Source: Halomonas sp. (GTDB taxonomy: Bacteria; Pseudomonadota; Gammaproteobacteria; Pseudomonadales; Halomonadaceae). From it: a stretch of 64,000 nucleotides of DNA. The translations under genes were made by a program, and so were the position numbers. How positions within the stretch are numbered: position 1 is the first letter of the stretch; every line of letters starts with the position of its first letter. The stretch spans positions 62,001 through 126,000 of the forward strand of contig NZ_JAGOBJ010000002.1 in NCBI RefSeq assembly GCF_017983445.1, written 5' to 3'. Shown here one piece after another: positions 10,409-19,479 of the stretch. The notes under the pieces are model-generated. The model did no database searches. It was not told the DNA's origin and saw only the letters and a list, made by a program, of their open reading frames with translations.

Positions 10409-11134
10409 ATGGCTACTCCGCATATTAATGCTGAACAGGGCGATTTCGCAGATACGGTACTGATGCCCGGCGACCCGCTGCGCGCCAAGTACATTGCCGA
10501 GACTTACCTTGACGATGTACGTCAGGTGAACGACGTGCGTGGCATGCTGGGTTACACCGGCACCTATAAAGGCCGCAAAATTTCCGTTATGGGCCACGGC
10601 ATGGGTATTCCGTCGGTCTCGATTTACGCCAAAGAACTGATTACCGATTACGGCGTGAAGTCGATCATTCGTGTGGGCTCCTGCGGCGCGGTGCGTGATG
10701 ACGTCAACGTGCGTGACGTGGTGATCGGCATGGGCGCGTGCACCGATTCCAAAGTGAATCGCATGCGCTTTAACGATCACGACTTTGCCGCGATTGCGGA
10801 TTTTGAGCTGACAAGCCACGCCGTTGCTGCCGCCAAAGCGCAAAACGTGCCGGTGAAAGTAGGCAATATCTTCTCGGCTGACCTGTTCTACAACCCGCAA
10901 ACCGATATGGCCGAGCTGATGAAGCGCTACGGCATTGTAGGCGTTGAGATGGAAGCCGCGGGCCTTTACGGCGTCGCTGCCGAGTTCGGTGCTCGCGCGC
11001 TGACCATCTGCACCGTGTCGGATCATATTTTGAAAGGTGAAGCGCTCTCCAGCGCTGATCGTCAGACCACCTTCAACGATATGATGGTGATCGCGCTGGA
11101 CACTGTTCTGCGTGACGATGCTGCCAACGCCTAA
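10409..11134 (+). CDS. deoD: purine-nucleoside phosphorylase, DeoD type
   Basis: Phosphorolysis of purine (deoxy)nucleosides, 241 aa (E. coli 239). It shows [16 protein letters not shown] (phosphate binding), GSCGAV, and the catalytic-region [14 protein letters not shown] and TVSDHI (general-acid Asp). This is the hexameric bacterial type rather than the trimeric type. RBS AAGGAAACC precedes the ATG. It follows deoB by 32 bp. Confidence 0.96.
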   Translation: MATPHINAEQGDFADTVLMPGDPLRAKYIAETYLDDVRQVNDVRGMLGYTGTYKGRKISVMGHGMGIPSVSIYAKELITDYGVKSIIRVGSCGAVRDDVNVRDVVIGMGACTDSKVNRMRFNDHDFAAIADFELTSHAVAAAKAQNVPVKVGNIFSADLFYNPQTDMAELMKRYGIVGVEMEAAGLYGVAAEFGARALTICTVSDHILKGEALSSADRQTTFNDMMVIALDTVLRDDAANA

Positions 11135-11158
11135 GTGGGTTAAACCGAGGAATCATCT

Positions 11159-11566
11159 ATGAGCCAAGCAGACTCTGCTCTGGTCAACACGCTGCTCAAT
11201 GCGCTGAATAATGCCTACGTTCCGTACTCCGACCACCCGGTGGCGTCCATCATGGAGTGCCCGGACGGGCAGCAGTTTGTAGGCGCTAACGTCGAAGTCG
11301 CCCACTATAAGGGGCTTTGTGCGGAAGCATCGGCGATTAGTGCGATGATCACCGCTGGCCAGCGAGAGCTTGCCAAGGTATATGTGATGGGTCCGGGCGA
11401 GCATCTTTGCACACCCTGTGGGGATTGCCGTCAGCGCATTCGTGAGTTCGCCACCCCGAATACGCAAATCATGGTTATCTCCCGTCAAGGCGAGGTGCTC
11501 AAGACGTATACCATGGAAACACTGCTACCGGATGCCTTTGGCCCGGAACAGTTGCCTCAGCGCTAA
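11159..11566 (+). CDS. cdd: cytidine deaminase, tetrameric type
   Basis: Deaminates (deoxy)cytidine to (deoxy)uridine, feeding DeoA. The 135-aa product is the short homotetrameric form rather than the 294-aa E. coli dimeric form. Zinc and catalytic residues are in LCAEASAI (Cys and Glu) and CTPCGDCRQRI (two Cys). The N-terminal PYSDHPVAS is the usual substrate-binding segment. Last gene of the deo operon, followed by a strong terminator. Confidence 0.94.
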   Translation: MSQADSALVNTLLNALNNAYVPYSDHPVASIMECPDGQQFVGANVEVAHYKGLCAEASAISAMITAGQRELAKVYVMGPGEHLCTPCGDCRQRIREFATPNTQIMVISRQGEVLKTYTMETLLPDAFGPEQLPQR

Positions 11567-11631
11567 GGCGGGTTGTCATACCGGTTTTGTGGTAATGCCT
11601 GTTAGCTGTAAAAGCGATTAGTGATGACCTC

Positions 11632-11661
11632 AAGCCGCCGTTTTTATAAACGGCGGCTTTT
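11632..11661 (+). terminator. intrinsic terminator of the deo operon
   Basis: A perfect 12-bp stem (AAGCCGCCGTTT with AAACGGCGGCTT) with a TTAT loop is followed by TT, 66 bp after the cdd stop. It closes the tsx-cdd unit. Confidence 0.88.
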
Positions 11662-11780
11662 GCGTGTTGGCGACCCATACCGGGCGTAGCTAGCCTCTCC
11701 TCACAATTCCTCGTATTCTGTGTAGCACTAAAAGCGCACCTATCCTGCGCCTCCCCTGCGCCTATTGAAAGGAGAACGCC

Positions 11781-12905
11781 ATGGCGGCCCTATTGCCCAA
11801 TGTCGACCCCACTGGACTGCTCGAATACTCAGTGGTTTATACCGACCGTTCGCTCAACCATATGTCGCAACAGTTCCAAGGCGTTATGCGCGATATTTCG
11901 GCTACGCTGAAAGAAGTCTATAACGCGCACTCGACGGCCATTGTTCCCGGCAGCGGGACGTTTGGCATGGAAGCCGTAGCGCGCCAGTTTGCCCAGGACC
12001 AGAAAACCCTGGTGATCCGTAACGGCTGGTTCAGCTACCGTTGGACGCAGATTATCGAAATGGGGCGTTTAACCGACCAGCACACGGTACTCAAAGCGCG
12101 CCGCGTGACTGGTGATGATCCGCAGTCGCCTTTTATGCCCGTACCTGCTGAAGAAGCCGCCGAGCGCATCCGCCAGGAAAAACCCGCCGTGGTATTCGCC
12201 CCACAGGTCGAAACTTCTGCGGGTTTACTGCTGCCGGATGACTACATCCGCACCGTGGCGCAAGCGACACGTGAGGTTGGCGGTCTTTTTGTGCTGGACG
12301 CCATTGCCGCAGGCACCCTGTGGGTAGATATGCAGGATTTGGGTATTGATGTGGTGGTCAGCGCCCCGCAAAAAGGCTGGAGCGGCTCGCCCTGCTGCGC
12401 CATGGTCATGCTTTCCGAGCGCGCCACACAGCGCTTAAACGAGACGCAAAGCAATAGCTTTGCGTGCGATCTGGCCAAATGGCACACGATCATGCAGGCC
12501 TACGAAAACGGCGGGCACGCCTACCACGCCACCATGCCGACGGATGCCTTGCGCCAGCTGCGCGATATCATGCAGGAAACTCGCGAATACGGCTTTGCCA
12601 AGGTGAAGCAAGAGCAGCAGGCTATTGGCCAGGGCGTTCGGGAGTTGCTCACACGCCACGGGTTTATCAGCGTTGCCGCCGAAGGTTATGAAGCCCCAGG
12701 AGTCGTGGTCAGTTACACCAGCGATGCCGGGCTTGTAGGCAAGTTTGCCCAGGCGGGTATTCAGGTAGCAGGCGGCGTGCCGCTTATGGTGGATGAAGGC
12801 GATAACTTCCAAACCTTCCGCATCGGCCTTTTCGGCCTGGATAAGCTGCACCACACGCAACGCAGTGTGGATAACCTGGAACAGGCGATCAATTCGCTAA
12901 GCTAA
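11781..12905 (+). CDS. class V aminotransferase (alanine/serine-glyoxylate type)
   Basis: PLP-dependent class V aminotransferase of 374 aa. The PLP lysine lies in SAPQKGWSG and the phosphate-binding start in VPGSGTFGMEA. The length and the FGLDKLHH-type C-terminus fit the alanine/serine-glyoxylate aminotransferase family (AGXT/PucG-like). The exact amino donor cannot be read from sequence. It is a single-gene unit with its own terminator and RBS (AAAGGAGAACGCC), between the deo operon and an oppositely oriented gene. Confidence 0.85.
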   Translation: MAALLPNVDPTGLLEYSVVYTDRSLNHMSQQFQGVMRDISATLKEVYNAHSTAIVPGSGTFGMEAVARQFAQDQKTLVIRNGWFSYRWTQIIEMGRLTDQHTVLKARRVTGDDPQSPFMPVPAEEAAERIRQEKPAVVFAPQVETSAGLLLPDDYIRTVAQATREVGGLFVLDAIAAGTLWVDMQDLGIDVVVSAPQKGWSGSPCCAMVMLSERATQRLNETQSNSFACDLAKWHTIMQAYENGGHAYHATMPTDALRQLRDIMQETREYGFAKVKQEQQAIGQGVRELLTRHGFISVAAEGYEAPGVVVSYTSDAGLVGKFAQAGIQVAGGVPLMVDEGDNFQTFRIGLFGLDKLHHTQRSVDNLEQAINSLS

Positions 12906-12937
12906 CCATACGTTTGATCGGCCTATGAGCCACCCTG

Positions 12938-12964
12938 AAACCGCCGCTTGCAGGCGGTTTTTTT
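12938..12964 (+). terminator. intrinsic terminator after the aminotransferase
   Basis: AAACCGCC pairs with GGCGGTTT around a 7-nt loop and runs into seven T residues, 33 bp after the stop. Confidence 0.88.
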
Positions 12965-12978
12965 GTTACCCCGCTCAC

Positions 12979-14403
12979 TCAATGGGCGGGGTCTATTGCG
13001 CTGCTGCTCTCCGCCACCTTTTCAACGTCGACTATGCCCGAGCGGCCTACAACGACTTTCCAGCGTGCTAAGTACGGCGCGTCTTCGCTTCCTGTTTCAC
13101 GCACCACCAGATTGAACAAATGGCGCCGCTCGACGCTTTCGCGCACCGATTGCCCATCTTTTAGGCGATAGATATGGTGCTTTTCTTTGCTCATCAAGCG
13201 AGTCAGCATCAAAAGATCAATATGCAGGGTTTCGCGGGTGTGCTCGTAACCGCTTAAAAACCGGGTGGGCGACATCCGCGAGCTTGAGCGATAGTGCATC
13301 ACGACTTCTTCACGCTGAGCGACCGTGCGCCGACGCATTTGCTGAATATCTTCATCCAGCGCGGCATAGCGTTTGTAGTCAAACCACTCAAGCTGACGCC
13401 CAACTACCGAATTACGCGTAGGATCTTCGTATTGACGACGCCACTTTGGCCGACCACGCCGCAATAAGCGCCAAAGCGTATTGCGCAAGTCGTCTTTGAA
13501 TACCTCGCGCATGGCATACAGTAACGCCATGGCCAGCACGAACAGCGCTGTGATATCGCCCACTACTTCACGCACCCGCAAGACGCCAAGCGTTACACAG
13601 GCCATCACGACGGCGGTAGCAATAGCTTTGACCGCCTTTTGCTCACCGCTGCCCAGCTCAAGAGATGTCTGTTTCAGCGTAATCGGGTATTCAATCAGCC
13701 GACGCAGCAGACGCATCTTGTTTGACATGCGGGTGGGGTCCGCCATAACGCGCTCGGCGTTGTACTGCTGTTCACGCCGGTACTCGCTTTCGCCTTCGCA
13801 TACGCTGATATAGCGCCGCTTGATCTCACTGAATTCACCCCCACGGGGCATGTGCGCCACCAGCGCAAGCAGCTGCTGCTCGGTAAACCAGGAGAGATAA
13901 TTGTCGATATTGGCAAAATACTTATAAAGGCTCTCATCAGAAGGCTGATTACGCCGCATCCGCTTTAGAATGCCTTCACTCAAATCCTGCATTTCGTATA
14001 GCTGTGCGCACAGCTCGTCGCTAAGCTCTGGAACGTCGCTGGACTCCTTTTGTCTTTCATCACGCAGCTTGCGTTCACTTACCAGCATTTTCTGCGTCGT
14101 GCGCTCCATCGCCACCACATACTGGTAGGCGTACAGGCTCAAGTTCAATCGATAGGGTTCACTGCCCAGTTGGTTACGGCTGACAAGCCGGCTTTGCACC
14201 AGCGGCAAATGGTGGGCATCACTGTAGTAAGTCCGCGAGACGCTAATGGAAGCGTGATAAAATGCCTCCTCAGAGATAACATGCGTGTTTAGACCCAGCT
14301 CACCAGGTACGAAAAGATAGACATCAAGCCTATGCGATGTTTCTTCCTTGAGCCGCCGGGTGAGGCGCAGCTGGTAGCTATTTTTACGCTCAACGCTGAT
14401 CAC
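12979..14403 (-). CDS. uncharacterised membrane protein with two central helices
   Basis: 474 aa, family not recognised. A soluble N-terminal half (1-250) is rich in charged residues with a probable coiled region around 100-150. Two adjacent membrane helices at about 257-277 and 281-300 are followed by a strongly basic segment (LWRLLRRGRPKWRRQY) and a soluble C-terminal domain. This suggests a two-helix hairpin anchor with both soluble domains in the cytoplasm. The start is GTG at 14403 with GGAG nine bases upstream. It is divergent from the J-domain gene at 14516, sharing a 112-bp intergenic region. No enzymatic motif is visible. Confidence 0.85.
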   Translation of the reverse strand: MISVERKNSYQLRLTRRLKEETSHRLDVYLFVPGELGLNTHVISEEAFYHASISVSRTYYSDAHHLPLVQSRLVSRNQLGSEPYRLNLSLYAYQYVVAMERTTQKMLVSERKLRDERQKESSDVPELSDELCAQLYEMQDLSEGILKRMRRNQPSDESLYKYFANIDNYLSWFTEQQLLALVAHMPRGGEFSEIKRRYISVCEGESEYRREQQYNAERVMADPTRMSNKMRLLRRLIEYPITLKQTSLELGSGEQKAVKAIATAVVMACVTLGVLRVREVVGDITALFVLAMALLYAMREVFKDDLRNTLWRLLRRGRPKWRRQYEDPTRNSVVGRQLEWFDYKRYAALDEDIQQMRRRTVAQREEVVMHYRSSSRMSPTRFLSGYEHTRETLHIDLLMLTRLMSKEKHHIYRLKDGQSVRESVERRHLFNLVVRETGSEDAPYLARWKVVVGRSGIVDVEKVAESSSAIDPAH

Positions 14404-14515
14404 CTGAACAATCTCCTACGTCATTGCCTATCGCGATGATATACCATGACATCCATCATCATGGTGATCCGCTCTATGCGGTTATGATTCACCTCTTCGC
14501 CTTTGGAGCCTGGGA

Positions 14516-15451
14516 ATGTCCATTGCCCGTTTCTCTCCCTTTGAGCTGATGCTTTTAAAAAGCCGCAGCCAAGTGGATACGGCAAAGCTACTGGTATTAG
14601 CTTGGGTATTGGTACACCGCCAGCACGTGTCGGAGGGCCAGCGGCGGCGCCGTTTAGCCCAGGTATCCGCGCAGTTTCGCCATGGGCATGAACTGGGGCC
14701 TGTAATGCATATTGCTCAGCAGCAGGATCTGCTAGCGATTCAACTGGCTGCTGAAGTCATTCGTAAAGAGTGTTCGCAAGAGCATAGCCTGAGTGTGATG
14801 CATCAGGCTATTACGGTCGCTACAGACAATGGCGAGCTTTCGCTGGCCAACCACTACATCTTGCGTTTCCTGGCAGATTTACTCAACGTTGCCCCCTCAA
14901 CGTTGAGCATGCTGTTTCAGGAACTGACAGGCCAGCCGTTAACCACGCCAGAAGATCCTAGCCGCGATGCCTACTGGCGAGTACACGACGCCGAATACTA
15001 TGCCCATAAGGCCCGCGAAGCCGATGCTGCGCGACAGCAGGCCCGCGATGCCCAGGCCAACGCCGAACAGCAGGAAAAAAAGCGCCAGCAGGAAGAGGCC
15101 CAACGGGCACATGCGCAAGCCCAAGAAAAAGCCGAACGCGAAAAAGTCCGACAGCAACAAGAATCCGCCCAGCGCCAAAAGCAGTATGAGCGGACAAGAC
15201 AGCAGCGCGGTTCGCAGCAAGGCCAACCCAGAACAGCACCGCCACCGGATCGTACCACCCGAGCGCTGGCCGTCTTGGGATTAACGCCTGGGGTTAGCCA
15301 AACAGAGGTACGCCGCGCCTACCGGCGTATGGCACAGCTCAATCACCCTGACCGCTTTTATACCGGAAGCGAGCATCAAATTGCGCTCGCCTCGGCGCGT
15401 TTTCAACGGATCAAAAGCGCCTATGATTACTTAATGCAGAACTATTCATAA
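14516..15451 (+). CDS. TerB-like/J-domain co-chaperone protein
   Basis: 311 aa in three parts. Residues about 15-140 form a helical region resembling TerB/DjlA-like domains. Residues about 155-235 are a Q/E/R/A-rich coiled coil. Residues about 249-308 form a C-terminal J domain with the HPD tripeptide at 277-279 (LNHPDRF), so it should stimulate an Hsp70 (DnaK). The architecture recalls DjlA without its membrane anchor. RBS GGAG precedes the ATG. The next gene, 14 bp on, encodes a degenerate J-like protein, so the two probably form an operon. Confidence 0.82.
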   Translation: MSIARFSPFELMLLKSRSQVDTAKLLVLAWVLVHRQHVSEGQRRRRLAQVSAQFRHGHELGPVMHIAQQQDLLAIQLAAEVIRKECSQEHSLSVMHQAITVATDNGELSLANHYILRFLADLLNVAPSTLSMLFQELTGQPLTTPEDPSRDAYWRVHDAEYYAHKAREADAARQQARDAQANAEQQEKKRQQEEAQRAHAQAQEKAEREKVRQQQESAQRQKQYERTRQQRGSQQGQPRTAPPPDRTTRALAVLGLTPGVSQTEVRRAYRRMAQLNHPDRFYTGSEHQIALASARFQRIKSAYDYLMQNYS

Positions 15452-15465
15452 GAACCGATCTCTCT

Positions 15466-15894
15466 ATGCGTGATTTGTACCAACGCCTTAGCGTTTCGCC
15501 GCAGGCAAGTGATGAAGAGCTTCAGCAAGCTGTGACCCGCTGCTCCAATAGCGCCTTACGCCAGGATGCAGAGGCCGTCTTCGCGATGGACAAACGGCGT
15601 GGAGATTACAATCGGGCCCACGCGACGCTTAACGATATCGGCCAGCTGCGCGCCAGGCTGGGGTTAACCCATGGAGCACACTGGCAAGGCGATGTCGCCA
15701 ATGACTTTTCGCGCCCACCGGATCAGACGACTTCTCGCCACGATGAACTGGTCGATCGTGTCAGCCACGCCGTAGGGCTTCATAATCGTTGGCGTGGCCT
15801 GCGTGGCATTGGGTTACTCGTCGTCACTTTCTGCATTGGTGCGGGCGTAGGTATTGCTGCGGGGTTCGCTCTGAGTCAAATGCTCGGTACGTGA
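15466..15894 (+). CDS. small tail-anchored J-like protein lacking HPD
   Basis: 142 aa. The N-terminus (MRDLYQRLSVSPQASDEELQQAV) has the helix I-II pattern of a J domain, but the HPD tripeptide is absent. The C-terminus is a single membrane helix (GLLVVTFCIGAGVGIAAGF), so it would be a tail-anchored protein. It follows the J-domain gene by 14 bp. Its last 81 bp lie antisense to the end of the mscS-family gene, and both frames look genuine: this one supplies the helix, the other a Ser/Thr/Glu-rich tail. Confidence 0.75.
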   Translation: MRDLYQRLSVSPQASDEELQQAVTRCSNSALRQDAEAVFAMDKRRGDYNRAHATLNDIGQLRARLGLTHGAHWQGDVANDFSRPPDQTTSRHDELVDRVSHAVGLHNRWRGLRGIGLLVVTFCIGAGVGIAAGFALSQMLGT

Positions 15895-18240
15895 GGTAGA
15901 CACATTACGCTCGCGCTCATCACGCTTCACTTCTGCCTGGGTAGGCCGCGGAGCCGGTTTGGGCGGCGCGGGCTTCTTCTTGGATTGATCCTCGGCATCT
16001 GACGTTTGCGCATCGCCAAACGAAAGGTCAGTGCCTTCGGTCGGCTCCATGCGATCTTCTGAGCGCGCTTCCATGCTGACACTAAGACGCGGCACGCCCA
16101 GATCAATTGACTGCTCTTCCATGCGCTGTTTTAACAGCAGGTTAAAGGCCCGGGAAACATCCCACTGCATCTCTGGGGCGGTGCGAAAGCGCATCCGTAA
16201 TACCGGGCAACCTTCTTCAAAGCTTTGCACACCCTGCATTTCCAGCGGCGACCATATGTAGTGGCGCATCATCGGGTCTTTACGCAGTTCCTGCGCGGTT
16301 TCCTGCATCAGCGTAATCGCATCATCAATTTTCATATCATACGGAATGCGGATCCGCATTAGCGCGATACCGAACTGACGCGACATGTTGTGGATAGATT
16401 CAATACGGCTGAAGGTAATGATATGCACGACGCCATCCAAGTCGCGTAGCCGCACGGTGCGCAGCGTAAGGCCTTCTACCGTACCCATATGGTTGTTGAT
16501 GCGCACAAAATCATCCACCGCCAGCGAGTCTTCAATCAGGATAAAGATACCGGTAATCAAATCCTGAACCAGCGTCTGGGCGCCGAAACCAATCGCCAGA
16601 CCGATCACACCGGCACCCGCCAGCAGCGGCGTGACGTTAACCCCTAAATTGGCAAGCCCGGCAATGAACGCGATGATCAATATGGTCACGAAGATCACGT
16701 TGCGAATCATCGGCGTGATGGTCTGGGCGCGCGCCTGATTCACCCGACGTCCGCGCGCACGAACGGAAGAGGTAAGTGCCCGCTGAATCGCCGTATCGGC
16801 AAATATCCATACCAGCCACGCCAGCAGAACGGTCGCGCCAAGGCTAACCAGTGCCTGGCCAATACGCGAGCTGGCAACGGCCTGCTGACCAATGCCAAAT
16901 AGCGATCCCCCCCATACCTGCATGGAAAGCTCGGCAAATATCATCCATGAGCAGATATGCGCCAACACAAAACCAAAGCGCTCCAGACGCTTGCGGTATT
17001 GGCTATAGCGGTGACGATGGCGACGCTTTTCCATACGCACCGCCTGACGTCTTAGAAGCCCCGTTATCACTAAGGTCAGCACCAGCAGACTGGCAGAAAT
17101 AATCGAACGGGCAAGGGCTGTACCCACATCACCAACGGTTATAAAGATAGCCAGCAACGAACCACCGACTAACAGCAACGCGGGGATATGCCAAAGCCCA
17201 CCCAGGGCGCGGATCATTTCCACGGCCCCATTGGCATCGCGACGCTGCTTATAAGGGCGGTTACAGATGAGATGGCGCACAGGGCGCTTGAACTTGATGA
17301 TAAAGCGCGCCGACATCAGCGCGGCCAGCATGTTGGCGATTACCGATACCAGGCCTGCAAGCTCGCCACCCAATAGCTCGACCAGGCGGGTAGAGTTAAC
17401 CGCATCGCCGAGGGCAATTAACGCACCAATCACAAACAACCCGCGCAAGGCACGCTGTTGCAGCAGTTGCACGGCCATAAAGCGATGGCCCCGGCTAAAG
17501 AAGGCGATCACGGTTTCAAACACTACCGAAAGCGCGCGCCCACACAGGCAGATATAGGCAACCACTAGAACCAGCGTCCTACCAGGGCTAAAGGGCAGTA
17601 GCTGGCCGATGCCGAGCGTAATCGCAAAGGCTAGCGCCCAAGGCAGCATACGGCGTAAAAAATGTGCCGCGAGTAGCCATGCCTTGGGATCACGGGGTAA
17701 ATCCAGCGGCCAGCTTCGGCGCCTTGCCACTAGCCGCCCGAAAGCAATCATCACGACCAGCAACGTAATCCAGATGACGGCCATGACAGTGCCGTCGGCC
17801 ACCGCACGCAATGCCGCGCCCTGGCCTGCGCCGTCGTTAAGAGCGCGTAGATCGGCCGCCCCCTGCACCAACTGCCGCGACCATTCATCGATAGGCGAGT
17901 CGCCGGCCTGCGCCTGCTCCCCGATATCGGTCAGCGTATCGGCAAGCGCTCCTAAAAGGCCTTGGCGTGTCACGGTATCTTCTTCGGCGGCGTCCGCCGT
18001 TACCTGTAACTCACGCAGAGACCCCAGCAGCTCCGTGCGCCGCTCTTCATTCTCGAGCATGGAAATGACGTCATTGAGTGAGCTTTGAAACTCCTCGCTA
18101 CTGACATTCACTTCATCACTGGGCTCTCCCGCCAAACTGGGTAGTGAGACGCTCTGCGCCTGAACCTGGGTCGCCGTCACGCTGACCAGTACCGTCAAAA
18201 AGACGCTGATGACAGTATTGATTATCCAGTGCTGTCGCAC
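15814..18240 (-). CDS. large MscS-family mechanosensitive channel
   Basis: About 808 aa from the chosen GTG at 18240, which has GGGAG six bases upstream and gives a clean signal peptide ending in QVQAQ. A longer in-frame start at 18333 is possible. A periplasmic helical region follows, then many membrane segments and the MscS pore-lining helix and beta domain (LLAGAGVIGLAIGFGAQTLV, then DFVRINNHMGTVEG). The C-terminus is a Pro/Lys then Glu/Arg/Ser-rich cytoplasmic tail. The expected role is osmotic down-shock release, relevant to a halophile. Its 3' end overlaps the opposite-strand gene by 81 bp. Confidence 0.9.
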   Translation of the reverse strand: MRQHWIINTVISVFLTVLVSVTATQVQAQSVSLPSLAGEPSDEVNVSSEEFQSSLNDVISMLENEERRTELLGSLRELQVTADAAEEDTVTRQGLLGALADTLTDIGEQAQAGDSPIDEWSRQLVQGAADLRALNDGAGQGAALRAVADGTVMAVIWITLLVVMIAFGRLVARRRSWPLDLPRDPKAWLLAAHFLRRMLPWALAFAITLGIGQLLPFSPGRTLVLVVAYICLCGRALSVVFETVIAFFSRGHRFMAVQLLQQRALRGLFVIGALIALGDAVNSTRLVELLGGELAGLVSVIANMLAALMSARFIIKFKRPVRHLICNRPYKQRRDANGAVEMIRALGGLWHIPALLLVGGSLLAIFITVGDVGTALARSIISASLLVLTLVITGLLRRQAVRMEKRRHRHRYSQYRKRLERFGFVLAHICSWMIFAELSMQVWGGSLFGIGQQAVASSRIGQALVSLGATVLLAWLVWIFADTAIQRALTSSVRARGRRVNQARAQTITPMIRNVIFVTILIIAFIAGLANLGVNVTPLLAGAGVIGLAIGFGAQTLVQDLITGIFILIEDSLAVDDFVRINNHMGTVEGLTLRTVRLRDLDGVVHIITFSRIESIHNMSRQFGIALMRIRIPYDMKIDDAITLMQETAQELRKDPMMRHYIWSPLEMQGVQSFEEGCPVLRMRFRTAPEMQWDVSRAFNLLLKQRMEEQSIDLGVPRLSVSMEARSEDRMEPTEGTDLSFGDAQTSDAEDQSKKKPAPPKPAPRPTQAEVKRDERERNVSTSRTEHLTQSEPRSNTYARTNAESDDE

Positions 18241-18417
18241 GCATTGCTCCCGAAATGGATGGGTAAATGACACCATGTTTGCTGATACTTGCCTCACGGA
18301 ATACGCCCAGTCTTGATGCGTGGCCATGTTCATACGTGGCTGTATTCAAGAGTGGCTGTGTTCATGAACGACTATGATAGGCTGGTAGTTTAAACGTTCA
18401 CCTCACAGGATGCCGAG

Positions 18418-19425
18418 ATGACGCTACAAGCTCCCCCGAACCGGCTAAATAGTGACGGCAAGATACGCCACGTAGGCGTTGAAATTGAATTTGCCGGCCT
18501 GCCGCCGCGCGACACGGCACTTGTCGTTCGCGATCTGTTTGGGGGTGAGCTTAACGTGGTCAGCCCTCACCGGCTACTGGTTGAGAATACCCGTTGGGGC
18601 GTATTCGGCATAGAGCTTGATACTCAGTATGCTCACCCCGACCAGGCAGTGCTCGATGAACATCGCGATTCAGATAGCGAATGGCAACGCCATCAGCAGC
18701 AACGCCGTGTCGAGTTTCATCAGAAAACCCGCGAGCTGATTGGCGATATGGTATCAGGCTTTGTGCCTACGGAGCTTGTCTGCCCGCCGATTCCCTGGAA
18801 CGAGCTTGATGATCTGGATGCTATTTTCCAAGCGTTGCGCGACCAGGGCGCCAAAGGCACCGATGCCAGCCTGCTGTATGGGTTTGGCTTGCACCTTAAT
18901 ATTGAGGTGGAATGTACAAGCGTTAGCTACCTGCTTGCGATGATGCGCGCCTATCTGCTACTGGCGCACTGGCTGCGTGATGAAATCAAAGTGGATATCA
19001 CGCGGGAAATGCTGCCTCACGCGAACCCGTTTCCCAAGGAGTACGCTTTAAAACTGCTCGATAGCCGCTATGCACCGGATCTGGATACCTTTATCGACGA
19101 TTATCTGGTGCATAACGCCACGCGCAACCGCGAGCTTGATCTACTCCCTTTATTTGCTTACCTGCGCCCCGACCACCCCCACGAACTGCTGCATACCAAG
19201 CTGATAAAGCCCCGGCCTACCTTTCATTACCGGCTGCCCAATGCGCAGCTTTCGCAACCAGGCTGGGGCGCTGTGGTTGAATGGAACCGTTGGGCTGAAG
19301 TGGAAAAGCTTGCCGCCAATGGCGTAGCACTTCGTGCACGCTGTGATGAATATATCGCTGAGCACAACCAGCCGTTGCTAACGCGCTTGAAAAATAAACT
19401 GATGAAGCTGGTGCGCAGGCGCTAG
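18418..19425 (+). CDS. putative amidoligase (COOH-NH2 ligase)
   Basis: 335 aa matching the Amidoligase_2-type family, glutamine-synthetase-fold enzymes predicted to form amide bonds. The N-terminal HVGVEIEFAGL is the family's first acidic metal-binding strand. GIELDTQY and YGFGLHLNIEVE supply further acidic and His positions expected around the metal. It is followed 54 bp later by a class I amidotransferase/C26 peptidase gene in the same direction, a pairing described for this family. Substrates are unknown. An ATG at 18418 behind AGGATGCCGAG is used. Confidence 0.82.
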   Translation: MTLQAPPNRLNSDGKIRHVGVEIEFAGLPPRDTALVVRDLFGGELNVVSPHRLLVENTRWGVFGIELDTQYAHPDQAVLDEHRDSDSEWQRHQQQRRVEFHQKTRELIGDMVSGFVPTELVCPPIPWNELDDLDAIFQALRDQGAKGTDASLLYGFGLHLNIEVECTSVSYLLAMMRAYLLLAHWLRDEIKVDITREMLPHANPFPKEYALKLLDSRYAPDLDTFIDDYLVHNATRNRELDLLPLFAYLRPDHPHELLHTKLIKPRPTFHYRLPNAQLSQPGWGAVVEWNRWAEVEKLAANGVALRARCDEYIAEHNQPLLTRLKNKLMKLVRRR

Positions 19426-19479
19426 GGTATTTTTATGTACAGCTCGCTTCTTTTTGACGACTCAAGAGAACTTATCTGA

